A stretch of 7,013 nucleotides of DNA, taken from assembly GCA_030054275.1 (NCBI GenBank), contig JASGCF010000175.1:1-7013 (forward strand). Direction: 5' to 3'. The first letter of the stretch is position 1, and each line of letters begins with the position of its first letter. A program made the position numbers and the translations under genes. This document shows, one piece after another, positions 1 through 5,807 of this stretch. The notes beneath the pieces are model-generated. The model was not told the DNA's origin. It saw only the letters and a program-made list of their open reading frames with translations, and searched no databases. Source of the DNA: Limnohabitans sp. (GTDB taxonomy: Bacteria > Planctomycetota > Phycisphaerae > Phycisphaerales > SM1A02).

Positions 1-200
1 GCGTTTCGGCTGGAAACTTCCTGACAGCCGGCGTGAACAAGTTCACCCAAGATGCAGAAGGGAACTCCACACTCGAAGGTGCAAGTTACTACTGGTTCTT
101 CACCTACCTCATGCTCGGTGCCGCAGTCGTGTACATCTTCGTCTCGCTCTTCTATCGCGAGAAGGAGTACATCCAAACCGCAGAGGACGCGAAGGCCTAA
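1..200 (+). CDS. POT/PTR family proton-dependent peptide transporter, C-terminal fragment
   Basis: This is the last 65 codons of a gene that begins before the window; the reading frame starts at base 3 and ends in TAA at 198-200. The residues read GNFLTAGVNKFTQ, then a polar stretch, then GASYYWFFTYLMLGAAVV running into one hydrophobic helix and a charged tail (FYREKEYIQ). A short extracytoplasmic loop, an A-YYWFF entry into the last membrane helix and a basic/acidic cytoplasmic tail are what I know from the C-terminus of bacterial di-/tripeptide permeases of the POT (PTR2) family, which import small peptides with protons across the inner membrane. Only the last helix is visible, so substrate motifs cannot be checked. 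The gene faces the minus-strand abgT-like gene tail to tail, 17 bases away. Another 12-14 helix MFS transporter is possible but less likely. Confidence 0.72.
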   Translation, partial: VSAGNFLTAGVNKFTQDAEGNSTLEGASYYWFFTYLMLGAAVVYIFVSLFYREKEYIQTAEDAKA

Positions 201-217
201 CTCGCCACATGGCGCGT

Positions 218-1765
218 TCACACGCCAAGCGGAATGCCGAGTTCAAGCCAAAGCACGAGGAACGCTGTCCACAGGACGAGCGCAGCGATGCAGTACGGAA
301 CGAGTAGTGCGATCAGGGTGCCGATGCCGGCGGACTTTTGATAGCGCTGGATCGCGATCAGGATCACCACGAGATACGGGGAAAGCGGCGCAATGGGATT
401 CGTGCACGAGTCACCAACGCGATAGGCGCACTGCACAACTTCAGGCGACATGCCCGCAGTACCGAGCATTGGTACGAGAATTGGCGCGAGAAATGCCCAC
501 TTCGCGCTCGCGCTTGAAACGAACAAATTCAGTGTTGCAACCACAACAACAATGGCAGCAACCATCGAGCCTTCACCGAATCCGAGCGAATTGATGGCCT
601 CACCCCCCGTGACGCCAAGGACACTGGTCAACCCCGATTGGCGGAACCACGCAATGGTCTGCCCCGCAAAGAAGGCCAGTACGAGATAGGTTCCCATCGA
701 ACTCATCGAATCGCTCATGCGCTTTGCGACGCAGCGATCAGAACGAATCTCACCCGAAAGAACTCCGTAGGCAATTCCAGGGAGAAGGAAGAGTACGAGG
801 ATCATCGGAACAATCGCCTCGCTCCAGACGGGTACGAGCGTGGTTGTTCCGGGGCGCATCATTTCACCGGAAAGCGGCCAACCATCGATGCGAGCCATCA
901 GAAAGAACAAGATTCCGGCCACGACAAGCGCGGCAAGCGCTGCGAACAGACCGCGTCGCTCCTTCGCATCAAGTTGCGAGTTTCCCTGCGTGGCATCACG
1001 CGTGTTGCCACCTTCTGCGATCTGCGCTTCGACCTCACTGCGCGTAAAACGCGGTTCAACAATGCGAGCTGTCACAAACCACCCCACCAGCGTCAGAAAT
1101 GGTGTCGATGCAACCATGAACCAGTAGTTGCATGTCGGCGTCACGATCGCAGCGGGATCAAGCACCTGCGCTGCACTTTGCGTCAAACTCGAGAGCAAGG
1201 GATCGAGGCTTGAAATCAGGAGATTCGCGCTAAACCCACCCGCAACTCCAAAGGTCACTGCAGCGATCGCAACAAGAGGCGAGCGCCCCACCATCGCAAA
1301 CATGCCGGCCGCAAGCGGCGGCAACACGACATACCCAGCGTCCGAGGCGATATTCGAACAAACACCAATGAACACCAGTGCTGGCGTCAGGAGTTTCGAC
1401 GGAGTGATCGTGACCAAGAGTTTGATCAACGCTGGGAACAGTCCCGTCCGCTCTGCGACGCCGATCCCGAGCATCGCGACCAACACGATCGCGAGCGGCG
1501 GAAAGTCGAGGAAGTTCTTCAATGCAGATGTGAGCATCCAACGGATGCCGTCGCTTGAGAGCAGGTTGGTCACCACAAGTGACTTCGTGGGATCACGCGG
1601 ATCTGCCACAGACCAACCTGCCATGGATCCAATGGCGCTCATCGCAAGCACCACGATTCCAAGCAACACAAAAAGCGTCGCAGGATCGGGCAACCGATTT
1701 CCAACACGCTCGACAAGCCCAAGCGTCCGCGCGATCAAACCCTTCTGTACTTGCTGCTGTTGCAT
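218..1765 (-). CDS. abgT: AbgT family transporter (p-aminobenzoyl-glutamate type)
   Basis: A 515-residue polytopic inner-membrane protein, close to the roughly 510 residues usual for the family. Visible family motifs are the RLPDPATLFVLLG entry into helix 1 (about residues 24-36), SNIASDAGYVVLPPL (138-152), GGFSANLLISSLDPLL (176-191), SASAKWAFLAPILVPM (418-433) and YRVGDSCTNPIAPLSPY (448-464). A hydrophilic loop lies near 240-270. E. coli AbgT imports p-aminobenzoyl-glutamate, a folate breakdown product; relatives YdaH and MtrF have been described as exporters that give sulfonamide resistance, so the direction here is open. The start at 1765 is supported by an AAGGAG at 1771-1776, five bases upstream. 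That site overlaps the stop of the preceding asparaginase-like gene, so both are surely on one transcript. No AbgA/AbgB hydrolase genes are adjacent; the partner is the asparaginase-fold protein. The gene symbol is by family, not by proven orthology. Confidence 0.93.
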   Translation of the reverse strand: MQQQQVQKGLIARTLGLVERVGNRLPDPATLFVLLGIVVLAMSAIGSMAGWSVADPRDPTKSLVVTNLLSSDGIRWMLTSALKNFLDFPPLAIVLVAMLGIGVAERTGLFPALIKLLVTITPSKLLTPALVFIGVCSNIASDAGYVVLPPLAAGMFAMVGRSPLVAIAAVTFGVAGGFSANLLISSLDPLLSSLTQSAAQVLDPAAIVTPTCNYWFMVASTPFLTLVGWFVTARIVEPRFTRSEVEAQIAEGGNTRDATQGNSQLDAKERRGLFAALAALVVAGILFFLMARIDGWPLSGEMMRPGTTTLVPVWSEAIVPMILVLFLLPGIAYGVLSGEIRSDRCVAKRMSDSMSSMGTYLVLAFFAGQTIAWFRQSGLTSVLGVTGGEAINSLGFGEGSMVAAIVVVVATLNLFVSSASAKWAFLAPILVPMLGTAGMSPEVVQCAYRVGDSCTNPIAPLSPYLVVILIAIQRYQKSAGIGTLIALLVPYCIAALVLWTAFLVLWLELGIPLGV

Positions 1766-1770
1766 CGCTG

Positions 1771-1776
1771 CTCCTT
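1771..1776 (-). promoter_or_regulatory. Shine-Dalgarno site of the abgT-like gene, overlapping the upstream stop codon
   Basis: Read on the minus strand, the sequence is AAGGAG, five bases before ATG at 1765-1763. Its first base is also the last base of the TAA stop (1778-1776) of the asparaginase-like gene. This fixes the AbgT start and indicates translational coupling in a two-gene operon. Confidence 0.85.
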
Positions 1777-2303
1777 TAGCCTCGCACGAATGTTCCCTGC
1801 TTTGGATCTTTCACAACTCCCGGAAACTGCAGCACACGGTTATGCATGGCGACATAGACGCCCGCTGACAAGATCTGCACCGCTGTCAGCGCTTCGGTCA
1901 CATTCTGGGTCGCGTCGGTGCGGCGCATCTCGTAGGGCCGCATTGCTCCGGTCAACACAACCGCCTTTTTCGCGCCGCCCTTCGCTTCAAGTCGCTCATG
2001 AATGCGATCGCCCGTCCTTGCCAGCCGATCGGTGCCATGCACAATGATCACGCCATCGTGATTGCGCGACATCAACTCTGCTGTGTCTGCGATGAGATCA
2101 TGGTCGGCCTCGCTCATTTCCAGTGAGTCTTTGTTCATCAGCGGCACGCGATCAATCACGACCCCGCGCAACTCAAGCGTCGCAAGCAGCATGTCTAAAA
2201 CGCTGAGTTTGTTGGAGAGCACGCCACCGAGTTCGTCGTAGGTCTTCTCGATGGTTCCGCCGGTCGAAATGAGGGCGAGACGAAAAGGTGCGTCAGAGTT
2301 CAT
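1776..2303 (-). CDS. Single-domain asparaginase-family protein (N-terminal domain only)
   Basis: A 175-residue cytoplasmic protein matching only the N-terminal catalytic domain of bacterial type I/II L-asparaginases (Pfam Asparaginase, PF00710). Visible motifs are ISTGGTIEK (12-20, nucleophile threonine T17), KDSLEM (58-63, substrate serine S60), VHGTDRL (88-94, the T91-D92 pair) and KAVVLTGAMRP (113-123, K113). These correspond to T12, S58, T89-D90 and K162 of E. coli AnsB. Full-length enzymes have about 330 residues. Here the frame stops after GTFVRG and the abgT-like gene begins 10 bases later, so the C-terminal domain is absent with no room for a frameshifted remnant. Short stand-alone members of this family are known from many bacteria, mostly annotated only as asparaginase domain proteins. 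The likely reaction is amide hydrolysis of asparagine or a related amide, but activity is unproven. I chose ATG 2303 because the family homology starts there; the frame is open back to 2492, but that extension is basic, low in similarity and overlaps the divergent gene. No clear SD precedes it. Confidence 0.85.
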   Translation of the reverse strand: MNSDAPFRLALISTGGTIEKTYDELGGVLSNKLSVLDMLLATLELRGVVIDRVPLMNKDSLEMSEADHDLIADTAELMSRNHDGVIIVHGTDRLARTGDRIHERLEAKGGAKKAVVLTGAMRPYEMRRTDATQNVTEALTAVQILSAGVYVAMHNRVLQFPGVVKDPKQGTFVRG

Positions 2304-2377
2304 GGAGTAGATACGCGGTGTGCGAGAAAGTTCGTGCGGGGGATTCGCGACAACGAGTGTCGACAGACTTCGAAGAG

Positions 2378-2398
2378 TTCGGCCAAAAATCAGCCGAA
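2378..2398. repeat. Inverted repeat in the divergent promoter region
   Basis: TTCGGC (2378-2383) and GCCGAA (2393-2398) form a perfect 6-bp inverted repeat around a 9-base A-rich centre. It lies midway between the divergent asparaginase-like and membrane-protein genes. There is no T-run, so it is a poor terminator; an operator is possible but the short arms could arise by chance. Confidence 0.35.
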
Positions 2399-2408
2399 AC
2401 AAGCGAAT

Positions 2409-2448
2409 GCAGCATACGAAATCCGTGCGAATTGCTGCGGTATGCTGC
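2409..2448. repeat. 9-bp inverted repeat just upstream of the membrane-protein gene
   Basis: GCAGCATAC (2409-2417) is matched exactly by its reverse complement GTATGCTGC (2440-2448), with a 22-base spacer. The right arm ends nine bases before the Shine-Dalgarno of the gene at 2470. The spacing of the arm centres (31 bases, about three helical turns) would put two protein half-sites on the same DNA face; alternatively the transcript could fold into a stem next to the ribosome site. The right arm also contains TATGCT, a possible -10 element. Confidence 0.5.
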
Positions 2449-2457
2449 GCATGTGGC

Positions 2458-2464
2458 AAGGAGG
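2458..2464 (+). promoter_or_regulatory. Strong Shine-Dalgarno that sets the start of the membrane-protein gene
   Basis: AAGGAGG lies five bases before ATG 2470. It decides the start against the in-frame upstream ATG at 2320, which would add 50 residues reading through the divergent promoter region. Confidence 0.85.
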
Positions 2465-2469
2465 CCGTC

Positions 2470-3408
2470 ATGAGCAATCTCAGCACAGTCACGATGGCGC
2501 AAACTGCTGCGACCGATCCATCGCTTGGATCGCTTGCAGATCGTTTCGCAAGTTTGCCACTGCCAAGTCTCGCGCCCGCAATGGTGCTTCTCTTGGGCGG
2601 ACTGCTTCTGTTGCTCGCAGGCCGTCATCTTCTTCGACCCGTCCTTGTGGTGACGACCATCGTGACCGGTGCTGTGCTCGGAGCACCGATTCTTGGTTCA
2701 CTGGCACCTGGTTTGGGCCGCCTCGGATGGACTGTGGTCGGCGCCTTGCTTGGGCTCGTCGTGGTCGCTGCCACTTGGCGTCTGATGTACGGCGCCGCCG
2801 CTGCGGTTGTCTTTGGATGCGCTGCGTCCATCGTTGCACTTCTTGCGATCGATGCCGGATGGATCGATGCGCGCGTCACCACAGGTTCTGCGAACGCGGC
2901 CACGCATGAAGAGCACAGTTCTGTGCTGGGGCAGCCTGTTCGGGGGCAGTCCGGGCGAGACCAAAACGAACTTCCCTTTCGCCACGATGATCAAGCGCGC
3001 GCCGCGCTCCTTGAACGCACGCCCGTTTTTCTCCAACCACTTGTCGACTGGGCTGATGCCCGCTGGCATGCAGAGCCGAAGCAATCACGCACCTTTCTCG
3101 CGGCAGCTGCTGCCGGCGGCGGCTTCATCGGCTTGATACTTGGATCATGGCTTCCGAACACCTTTGCAGCAGCGCTCACCAGTCTTGTGGGATCCATCTT
3201 CACACTTGTGGGGGCCGCGCCACTTCTTGCACGCGTCACCGAGCGATTCTCGATGCCTGAGCGACCACTCGGCTGGCTTTTGTTGTGGGCTTCGCTCGCT
3301 CTCGCTGGGTGGCTCTTGCAAACATGGCGCGGAGATCCCGACGCAGACGATGAGCCCGACTTAGAGCAGCAAGCACAAACTCGTCGCGACGCCGCGTCGC
3401 CGCAGTAA
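2470..3408 (+). CDS. Uncharacterised seven-helix membrane protein, possibly TMEM198/TM7S3-like (DUF4203-type)
   Basis: A 312-residue protein that I cannot name with certainty. The hydrophobic pattern gives about seven membrane helices: near 36-50, 55-78, 86-103, 106-128, then a hydrophilic 80-residue loop, then 208-226, 230-251 and 267-284. The first four helices are glycine and small-residue rich (GGLLLLLAGRHLLRP, GAVLGAPILG, GWTVVGALLGLVVV), which resembles the glycine-rich seven-helix TM7S3/TMEM198-like (DUF4203) fold. The loop at 129-207 is rich in charged residues, and the C-terminal tail (286-312) is acidic then basic and probably cytoplasmic. The start is fixed by AAGGAGG at 2458-2464. 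It is divergent from the asparaginase/AbgT unit and 66 bases ahead of lysA, so it could be read with either regulation. A role in transport or membrane organisation would be a guess. The fold assignment is by pattern only; another small-residue-rich multi-helix protein is possible. Confidence 0.75.
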   Translation: MSNLSTVTMAQTAATDPSLGSLADRFASLPLPSLAPAMVLLLGGLLLLLAGRHLLRPVLVVTTIVTGAVLGAPILGSLAPGLGRLGWTVVGALLGLVVVAATWRLMYGAAAAVVFGCAASIVALLAIDAGWIDARVTTGSANAATHEEHSSVLGQPVRGQSGRDQNELPFRHDDQARAALLERTPVFLQPLVDWADARWHAEPKQSRTFLAAAAAGGGFIGLILGSWLPNTFAAALTSLVGSIFTLVGAAPLLARVTERFSMPERPLGWLLLWASLALAGWLLQTWRGDPDADDEPDLEQQAQTRRDAASPQ

Positions 3409-3458
3409 ACGCATCCACTGGTGGTTCGGCGTACAACTCCCTGCACGCCCACGCGACC

Positions 3459-3467
3459 TGCTAGGCT
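3459..3467 (+). promoter_or_regulatory. Possible extended -10 promoter element of lysA
   Basis: TGCTAGGCT fits the extended -10 pattern TGnTAnnnT. It ends seven bases before the lysA ATG at 3475, so transcription would start at or next to the A of the start codon, giving a leaderless message. No convincing -35 is present and no Shine-Dalgarno precedes this ATG. Two mismatches to TATAAT keep this tentative. Confidence 0.35.
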
Positions 3468-3474
3468 TCGCCGC

Positions 3475-4800
3475 ATGGATCTCTTTCGGTACTCAAGCGG
3501 CGAACTTTTCGTCGAAGATCTTCCCGTCCGCGCCGTCGCTGAGGCTGCGCAGACGCCCTGCTACATCTATTCCCGCGGAACCATGGAGGCGCATTTTGAC
3601 CGATTGGTCGAGGCGTTTGCGCCAATTCAGCCGTTGATTTGCTTCTCTGTGAAAAGTTGCAGCAACATCCACATTCTGCGCGCACTCGCAGCGCGCGGCG
3701 CAGGCATGGATGTTGTGTCCGGAGGCGAAATCGCCCGTGCGCACGCTGCGGGAGTTGCCATGGCGAAGTGCGTCTACGCGGGTGTTGGTAAGACGGATGA
3801 GGAGATTTGCGAAGCAATGCATGCAGGTGTTGGACTCTTCAACTGCGAAAGCGAAGAAGAGTTTGAGAATATCGCTCGGCTTGCGTCGGAAGCAAAGCAA
3901 CTTGTGCGCGTTGCACTTCGCATCAATCCGGATGTCGATCCGAAGACGCATCGCTACACATCAACGGGTAAGAAAGAAACGAAGTTTGGCGTAGACCTTG
4001 AACGAGCGCGCGCGTTCTTCGCGCGTTTCGGCAATGATCCGTGGGCGAAGCTTGAGGGACTGCATCTCCACCTTGGTTCACCGATCTACACCGTCGATCC
4101 ATACCGCGAGGCGCTTGAGAAGACCTGCGCGTTGGTCGACCTCCTCGCACGCGACGGCTTCTCGATTCGCTCGATCGATCTTGGCGGCGGCTTCGGCGCC
4201 GACTACGAAAGCGCACAATCGCCTGCACTGACGCAGTACGCGGATGCCATCCTGCCACTCGCCAAGCCCCTCCACGACAAAGGCGTCCGATTCATCCTCG
4301 AGCCTGGCCGCACGATCATCGCGAATGCTGGGATTTTGGTGCTCCGCGTCCTCTACACCAAGATCTCCGGAGAAAAGCGTTTCATCATTTGCGACGCCGG
4401 AATGAACGCGCTCCTGCGCCCCGCGCTCTACGGAAGTTTCCATTTCATGTGGCCCGTTGCGCCAGGAACCGAGCAAACTCCAACTCGACGCGCGCTCGAT
4501 CCAAAGGTTCCCGACACCGTCGCACAGGATGTTGTCGGCCCGCTCTGCGAAACCGGTGATTTCCTCGCACTTGATCGCTTGCTTCCGGCTTCGATCAAGC
4601 GCGGAGATCTGCTCGCCATTTTCACTACAGGTGCGTACGGTATGAGTATGGCAAGCCAATACAACTCGCATGTGATGCCGACCGAAGTACTTGTTGATGG
4701 AACGCACGCGGAATTGATTCGTTCTCGTGAGACATACGAGAACCTCTTGGCACCAGAACGACATTCGCACCAACTCGCGATCCACGGAGTGCATGCATGA
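3475..4800 (+). CDS. lysA: Diaminopimelate decarboxylase
   Basis: A 441-residue PLP enzyme of fold type III that decarboxylates meso-diaminopimelate to L-lysine, the last step of lysine synthesis, in the cytoplasm. The PLP lysine is K60 in FSVKSCSN (where many homologues have YAxKAN). Other marks are DVVSGGE (79-85), INPDVDP and the later TKFG (150-172), HLHLGSPI (197-204), the phosphate-binding GGGFG (237-241), EPGR (275-278), DAGMNALLRPALYG (306-319), the CETGD motif with C357 supplied across the dimer interface, and GAYGMSMASQYN (385-396), with Y387 contacting PLP. Length is normal for the family. Start ATG 3475 is preferred over the in-frame 3421 because homology begins at MDLFRY and the 18 extra residues are basic and low in complexity. 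There is no SD; see the possible -10 just upstream. The stop overlaps the next start (ATGA, 4797-4800), so lysA leads a coupled three-gene unit. An ornithine/arginine decarboxylase of the same fold is less likely given the DapDC-type motifs. Confidence 0.96.
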   Translation: MDLFRYSSGELFVEDLPVRAVAEAAQTPCYIYSRGTMEAHFDRLVEAFAPIQPLICFSVKSCSNIHILRALAARGAGMDVVSGGEIARAHAAGVAMAKCVYAGVGKTDEEICEAMHAGVGLFNCESEEEFENIARLASEAKQLVRVALRINPDVDPKTHRYTSTGKKETKFGVDLERARAFFARFGNDPWAKLEGLHLHLGSPIYTVDPYREALEKTCALVDLLARDGFSIRSIDLGGGFGADYESAQSPALTQYADAILPLAKPLHDKGVRFILEPGRTIIANAGILVLRVLYTKISGEKRFIICDAGMNALLRPALYGSFHFMWPVAPGTEQTPTRRALDPKVPDTVAQDVVGPLCETGDFLALDRLLPASIKRGDLLAIFTTGAYGMSMASQYNSHVMPTEVLVDGTHAELIRSRETYENLLAPERHSHQLAIHGVHA

Positions 4801-5198
4801 TTCTGTTCACCAGTGACCTTCTCTTCGGGAGCAAGATTTTGGGCGCTGCGAAATTCGCTGGCCTGCGCGGACAAGGAATCCGTTCACGCGCAGCACTCGA
4901 CACCCATGCACCCAATGCATCGCACTTCTTCCTCGATCTAGAAACAGAACTCGCGGAAGGCGAATCACCCGAAGCGCTGCTCGATGCAGCACTCGGGCAT
5001 CCACATCTGCGAGTGTTTGCGTTTGCTGGGCATATGCACACAGACAAACTTCGTGCCGCACAATCACGGCTGAGCGCGTCAAAGGTTGTCGAACCCAGTG
5101 CAGCCTCTGACGCAGTTCGACACGAAGTTCATTCACGCGGTTCACTTGCGTCGCGACTTGCTGAGATCCTTCCCCCACGCATTGCGGAGCAGCGCTGA
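4797..5198 (+). CDS. Small receiver-like protein coupled to lysA, function unknown
   Basis: A 133-residue soluble protein that I do not recognise as a named family. The pattern resembles a response-regulator receiver fold without the full phosphorylation site: a first strand ILFTSD (residues 2-7) running into helix LLFGSKILGAAKFAG (8-22), a strand FFLDLE (44-49) with D47 where the phosphoacceptor would sit, and a strand HLRVFAFAGHMHTDKLRAAQ (70-89) similar to the late strand and threonine/helix of receivers. The typical N-terminal acidic pair is reduced to D7, and the conserved lysine near the end is not obvious. The tail (100-133) is polar with a final helix. The start is supported by GGAG at 4786-4789 and the 4-bp ATGA overlap with lysA; its own stop overlaps the next start (TGATG). 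The context implies co-expression with lysine synthesis. It could act as a scaffold or allosteric partner, but no function is shown. Confidence 0.75.
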   Translation: MILFTSDLLFGSKILGAAKFAGLRGQGIRSRAALDTHAPNASHFFLDLETELAEGESPEALLDAALGHPHLRVFAFAGHMHTDKLRAAQSRLSASKVVEPSAASDAVRHEVHSRGSLASRLAEILPPRIAEQR

Positions 5199-5716
5199 TG
5201 GTTGGTCGCGAAGACAGCGGTGTCTGGATCACACTCAAGGAAGAAGTCCACGCAGCGCCCGGAGATGTTGCTGCGTGCATCGCAAACGCAGTTGGTTTCA
5301 CGCGCTGGATCGCAGTGGGATGTGAAATCGCCGAGTCATCCGATTCCGATGTTGGCGCAACGCAGCCAACGCTTGCCATTGCGTGGGATCGCGAATGGGA
5401 ACATGTGACGCGCGTGCGTATTCTCGAACACGACACAGATGGCCTTGCGGATGGACGCGCGCGGATTCGGTTCGAGTGGTTTCCATCGCCTATCGACGAC
5501 ACGCCAGTTCCGATTGAAATCACGGTCGCCCCACTTGCGGAACAAGGCGACGGAACCGGTGGCGCGCGCGTCATTGTGCGTCATGGGCCTTTCGCCGAAG
5601 ACACCGACAACTTGCTGTTTATGGCAGATAGCGCAGAGAGTTGGCGCTGGTATCTCTGCAACTTACGCAGCGTGCTTGAGGCAAAACACGACATGCGCGC
5701 CATCCGACCGCTCTAG
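5198..5716 (+). CDS. SRPBCC/AHSA1-like domain protein
   Basis: A 172-residue soluble protein. Overall it looks like a START-like SRPBCC domain of the AHSA1 (activator of Hsp90 ATPase 1-like) group. It opens with ITLKEEVHAAPGDVAACIAN and WIAVGCEIAE, has alternating strands TLAIAWDREWEHVTRVRILE and ARIRFEWFPSP, then VPIEITVAPL and ARVIVRHGPF. The C-terminal helix reads ESWRWYLCNLRSVLE followed by HDMRAIRPL; the W-x-x-x-L-x-x-L-x-x-x-L-E pattern is typical of that group. Such proteins bind hydrophobic ligands or client proteins; the ligand here is unknown. It follows the receiver-like gene with a one-base overlap (TGATG) and a GGAG at 5186-5189, so it is the third gene of the lysA unit and appears to end it. 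A loosely related polyketide cyclase-type domain is the main alternative. No signal peptide or membrane segment is seen. Confidence 0.72.
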   Translation: MVGREDSGVWITLKEEVHAAPGDVAACIANAVGFTRWIAVGCEIAESSDSDVGATQPTLAIAWDREWEHVTRVRILEHDTDGLADGRARIRFEWFPSPIDDTPVPIEITVAPLAEQGDGTGGARVIVRHGPFAEDTDNLLFMADSAESWRWYLCNLRSVLEAKHDMRAIRPL

Positions 5717-5730
5717 GCCCTCTCAAGACG

Positions 5731-5765
5731 CGCGTGCTGCCATGCACCAACGAGCCATGCACGCG
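5731..5765. repeat. Nested inverted and direct repeats between the lysA unit and ffh
   Basis: CGCGTGC (5731-5737) and GCACGCG (5759-5765) form a perfect 7-bp inverted repeat with a 21-base loop. Inside it, GCCATGCAC occurs twice (5739-5747 and 5754-5762), 15 bases apart. The arms could be a stem ending the lysA transcript, but no T-run follows. The direct repeats could be binding sites for a regulator of ffh. Confidence 0.4.
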
Positions 5766-5792
5766 GTGACGCGATTTCGCGCGCGTCCGGCG

Positions 5793-5798
5793 TATACT
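5793..5798 (+). promoter_or_regulatory. Possible -10 promoter element of ffh
   Basis: TATACT differs from the -10 consensus TATAAT by one base. It lies nine bases before the ffh ATG, so the message would have a leader of only a few bases or none. No clear -35 at 16-18 bases and no Shine-Dalgarno are visible. Confidence 0.45.
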
Positions 5799-5807
5799 GC
5801 CGACCCT

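Noticed and set aside
203..214. Small hairpin CGCC-ACAT-GGCG between the convergent transporter genes, considered as a bidirectional terminator
   Set aside because: The stem is only four base pairs and there is no T-run on either strand; it is at chance level.
1776..1778. Frameshift or pseudogene explanation for the short asparaginase
   Set aside because: The abgT-like gene with its own ribosome site begins immediately after the stop, and no asparaginase C-terminal sequence is seen in any frame, so the gene looks naturally short.
1128..1868. Plus-strand open frame of 246 codons across abgT
   Set aside because: It is antisense to a well-supported AbgT membrane protein and crosses into the asparaginase-like gene; no domain or SD.
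2304..2492. N-terminal extension of the asparaginase-like protein to an ATG at 2492
   Set aside because: The extra 63 residues do not resemble the family, would run over the divergent promoter region and the start of the opposite gene, and the usual N-terminus (LALISTGGTI) follows directly on ATG 2303.
3421..3474. 18-residue N-terminal extension of LysA (in-frame GTG/ATG-type upstream start)
   Set aside because: The sequence is arginine- and proline-rich, unlike the family, with no ribosome site; ATG 3475 gives a normal N-terminus.
4807..5574. Minus-strand open frame of 255 codons opposite the two small genes after lysA
   Set aside because: The plus-strand genes have SD sites, stop/start overlaps and fold-like patterns. 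The antisense product is low in complexity (S, R, T, V rich) and has no supported start.
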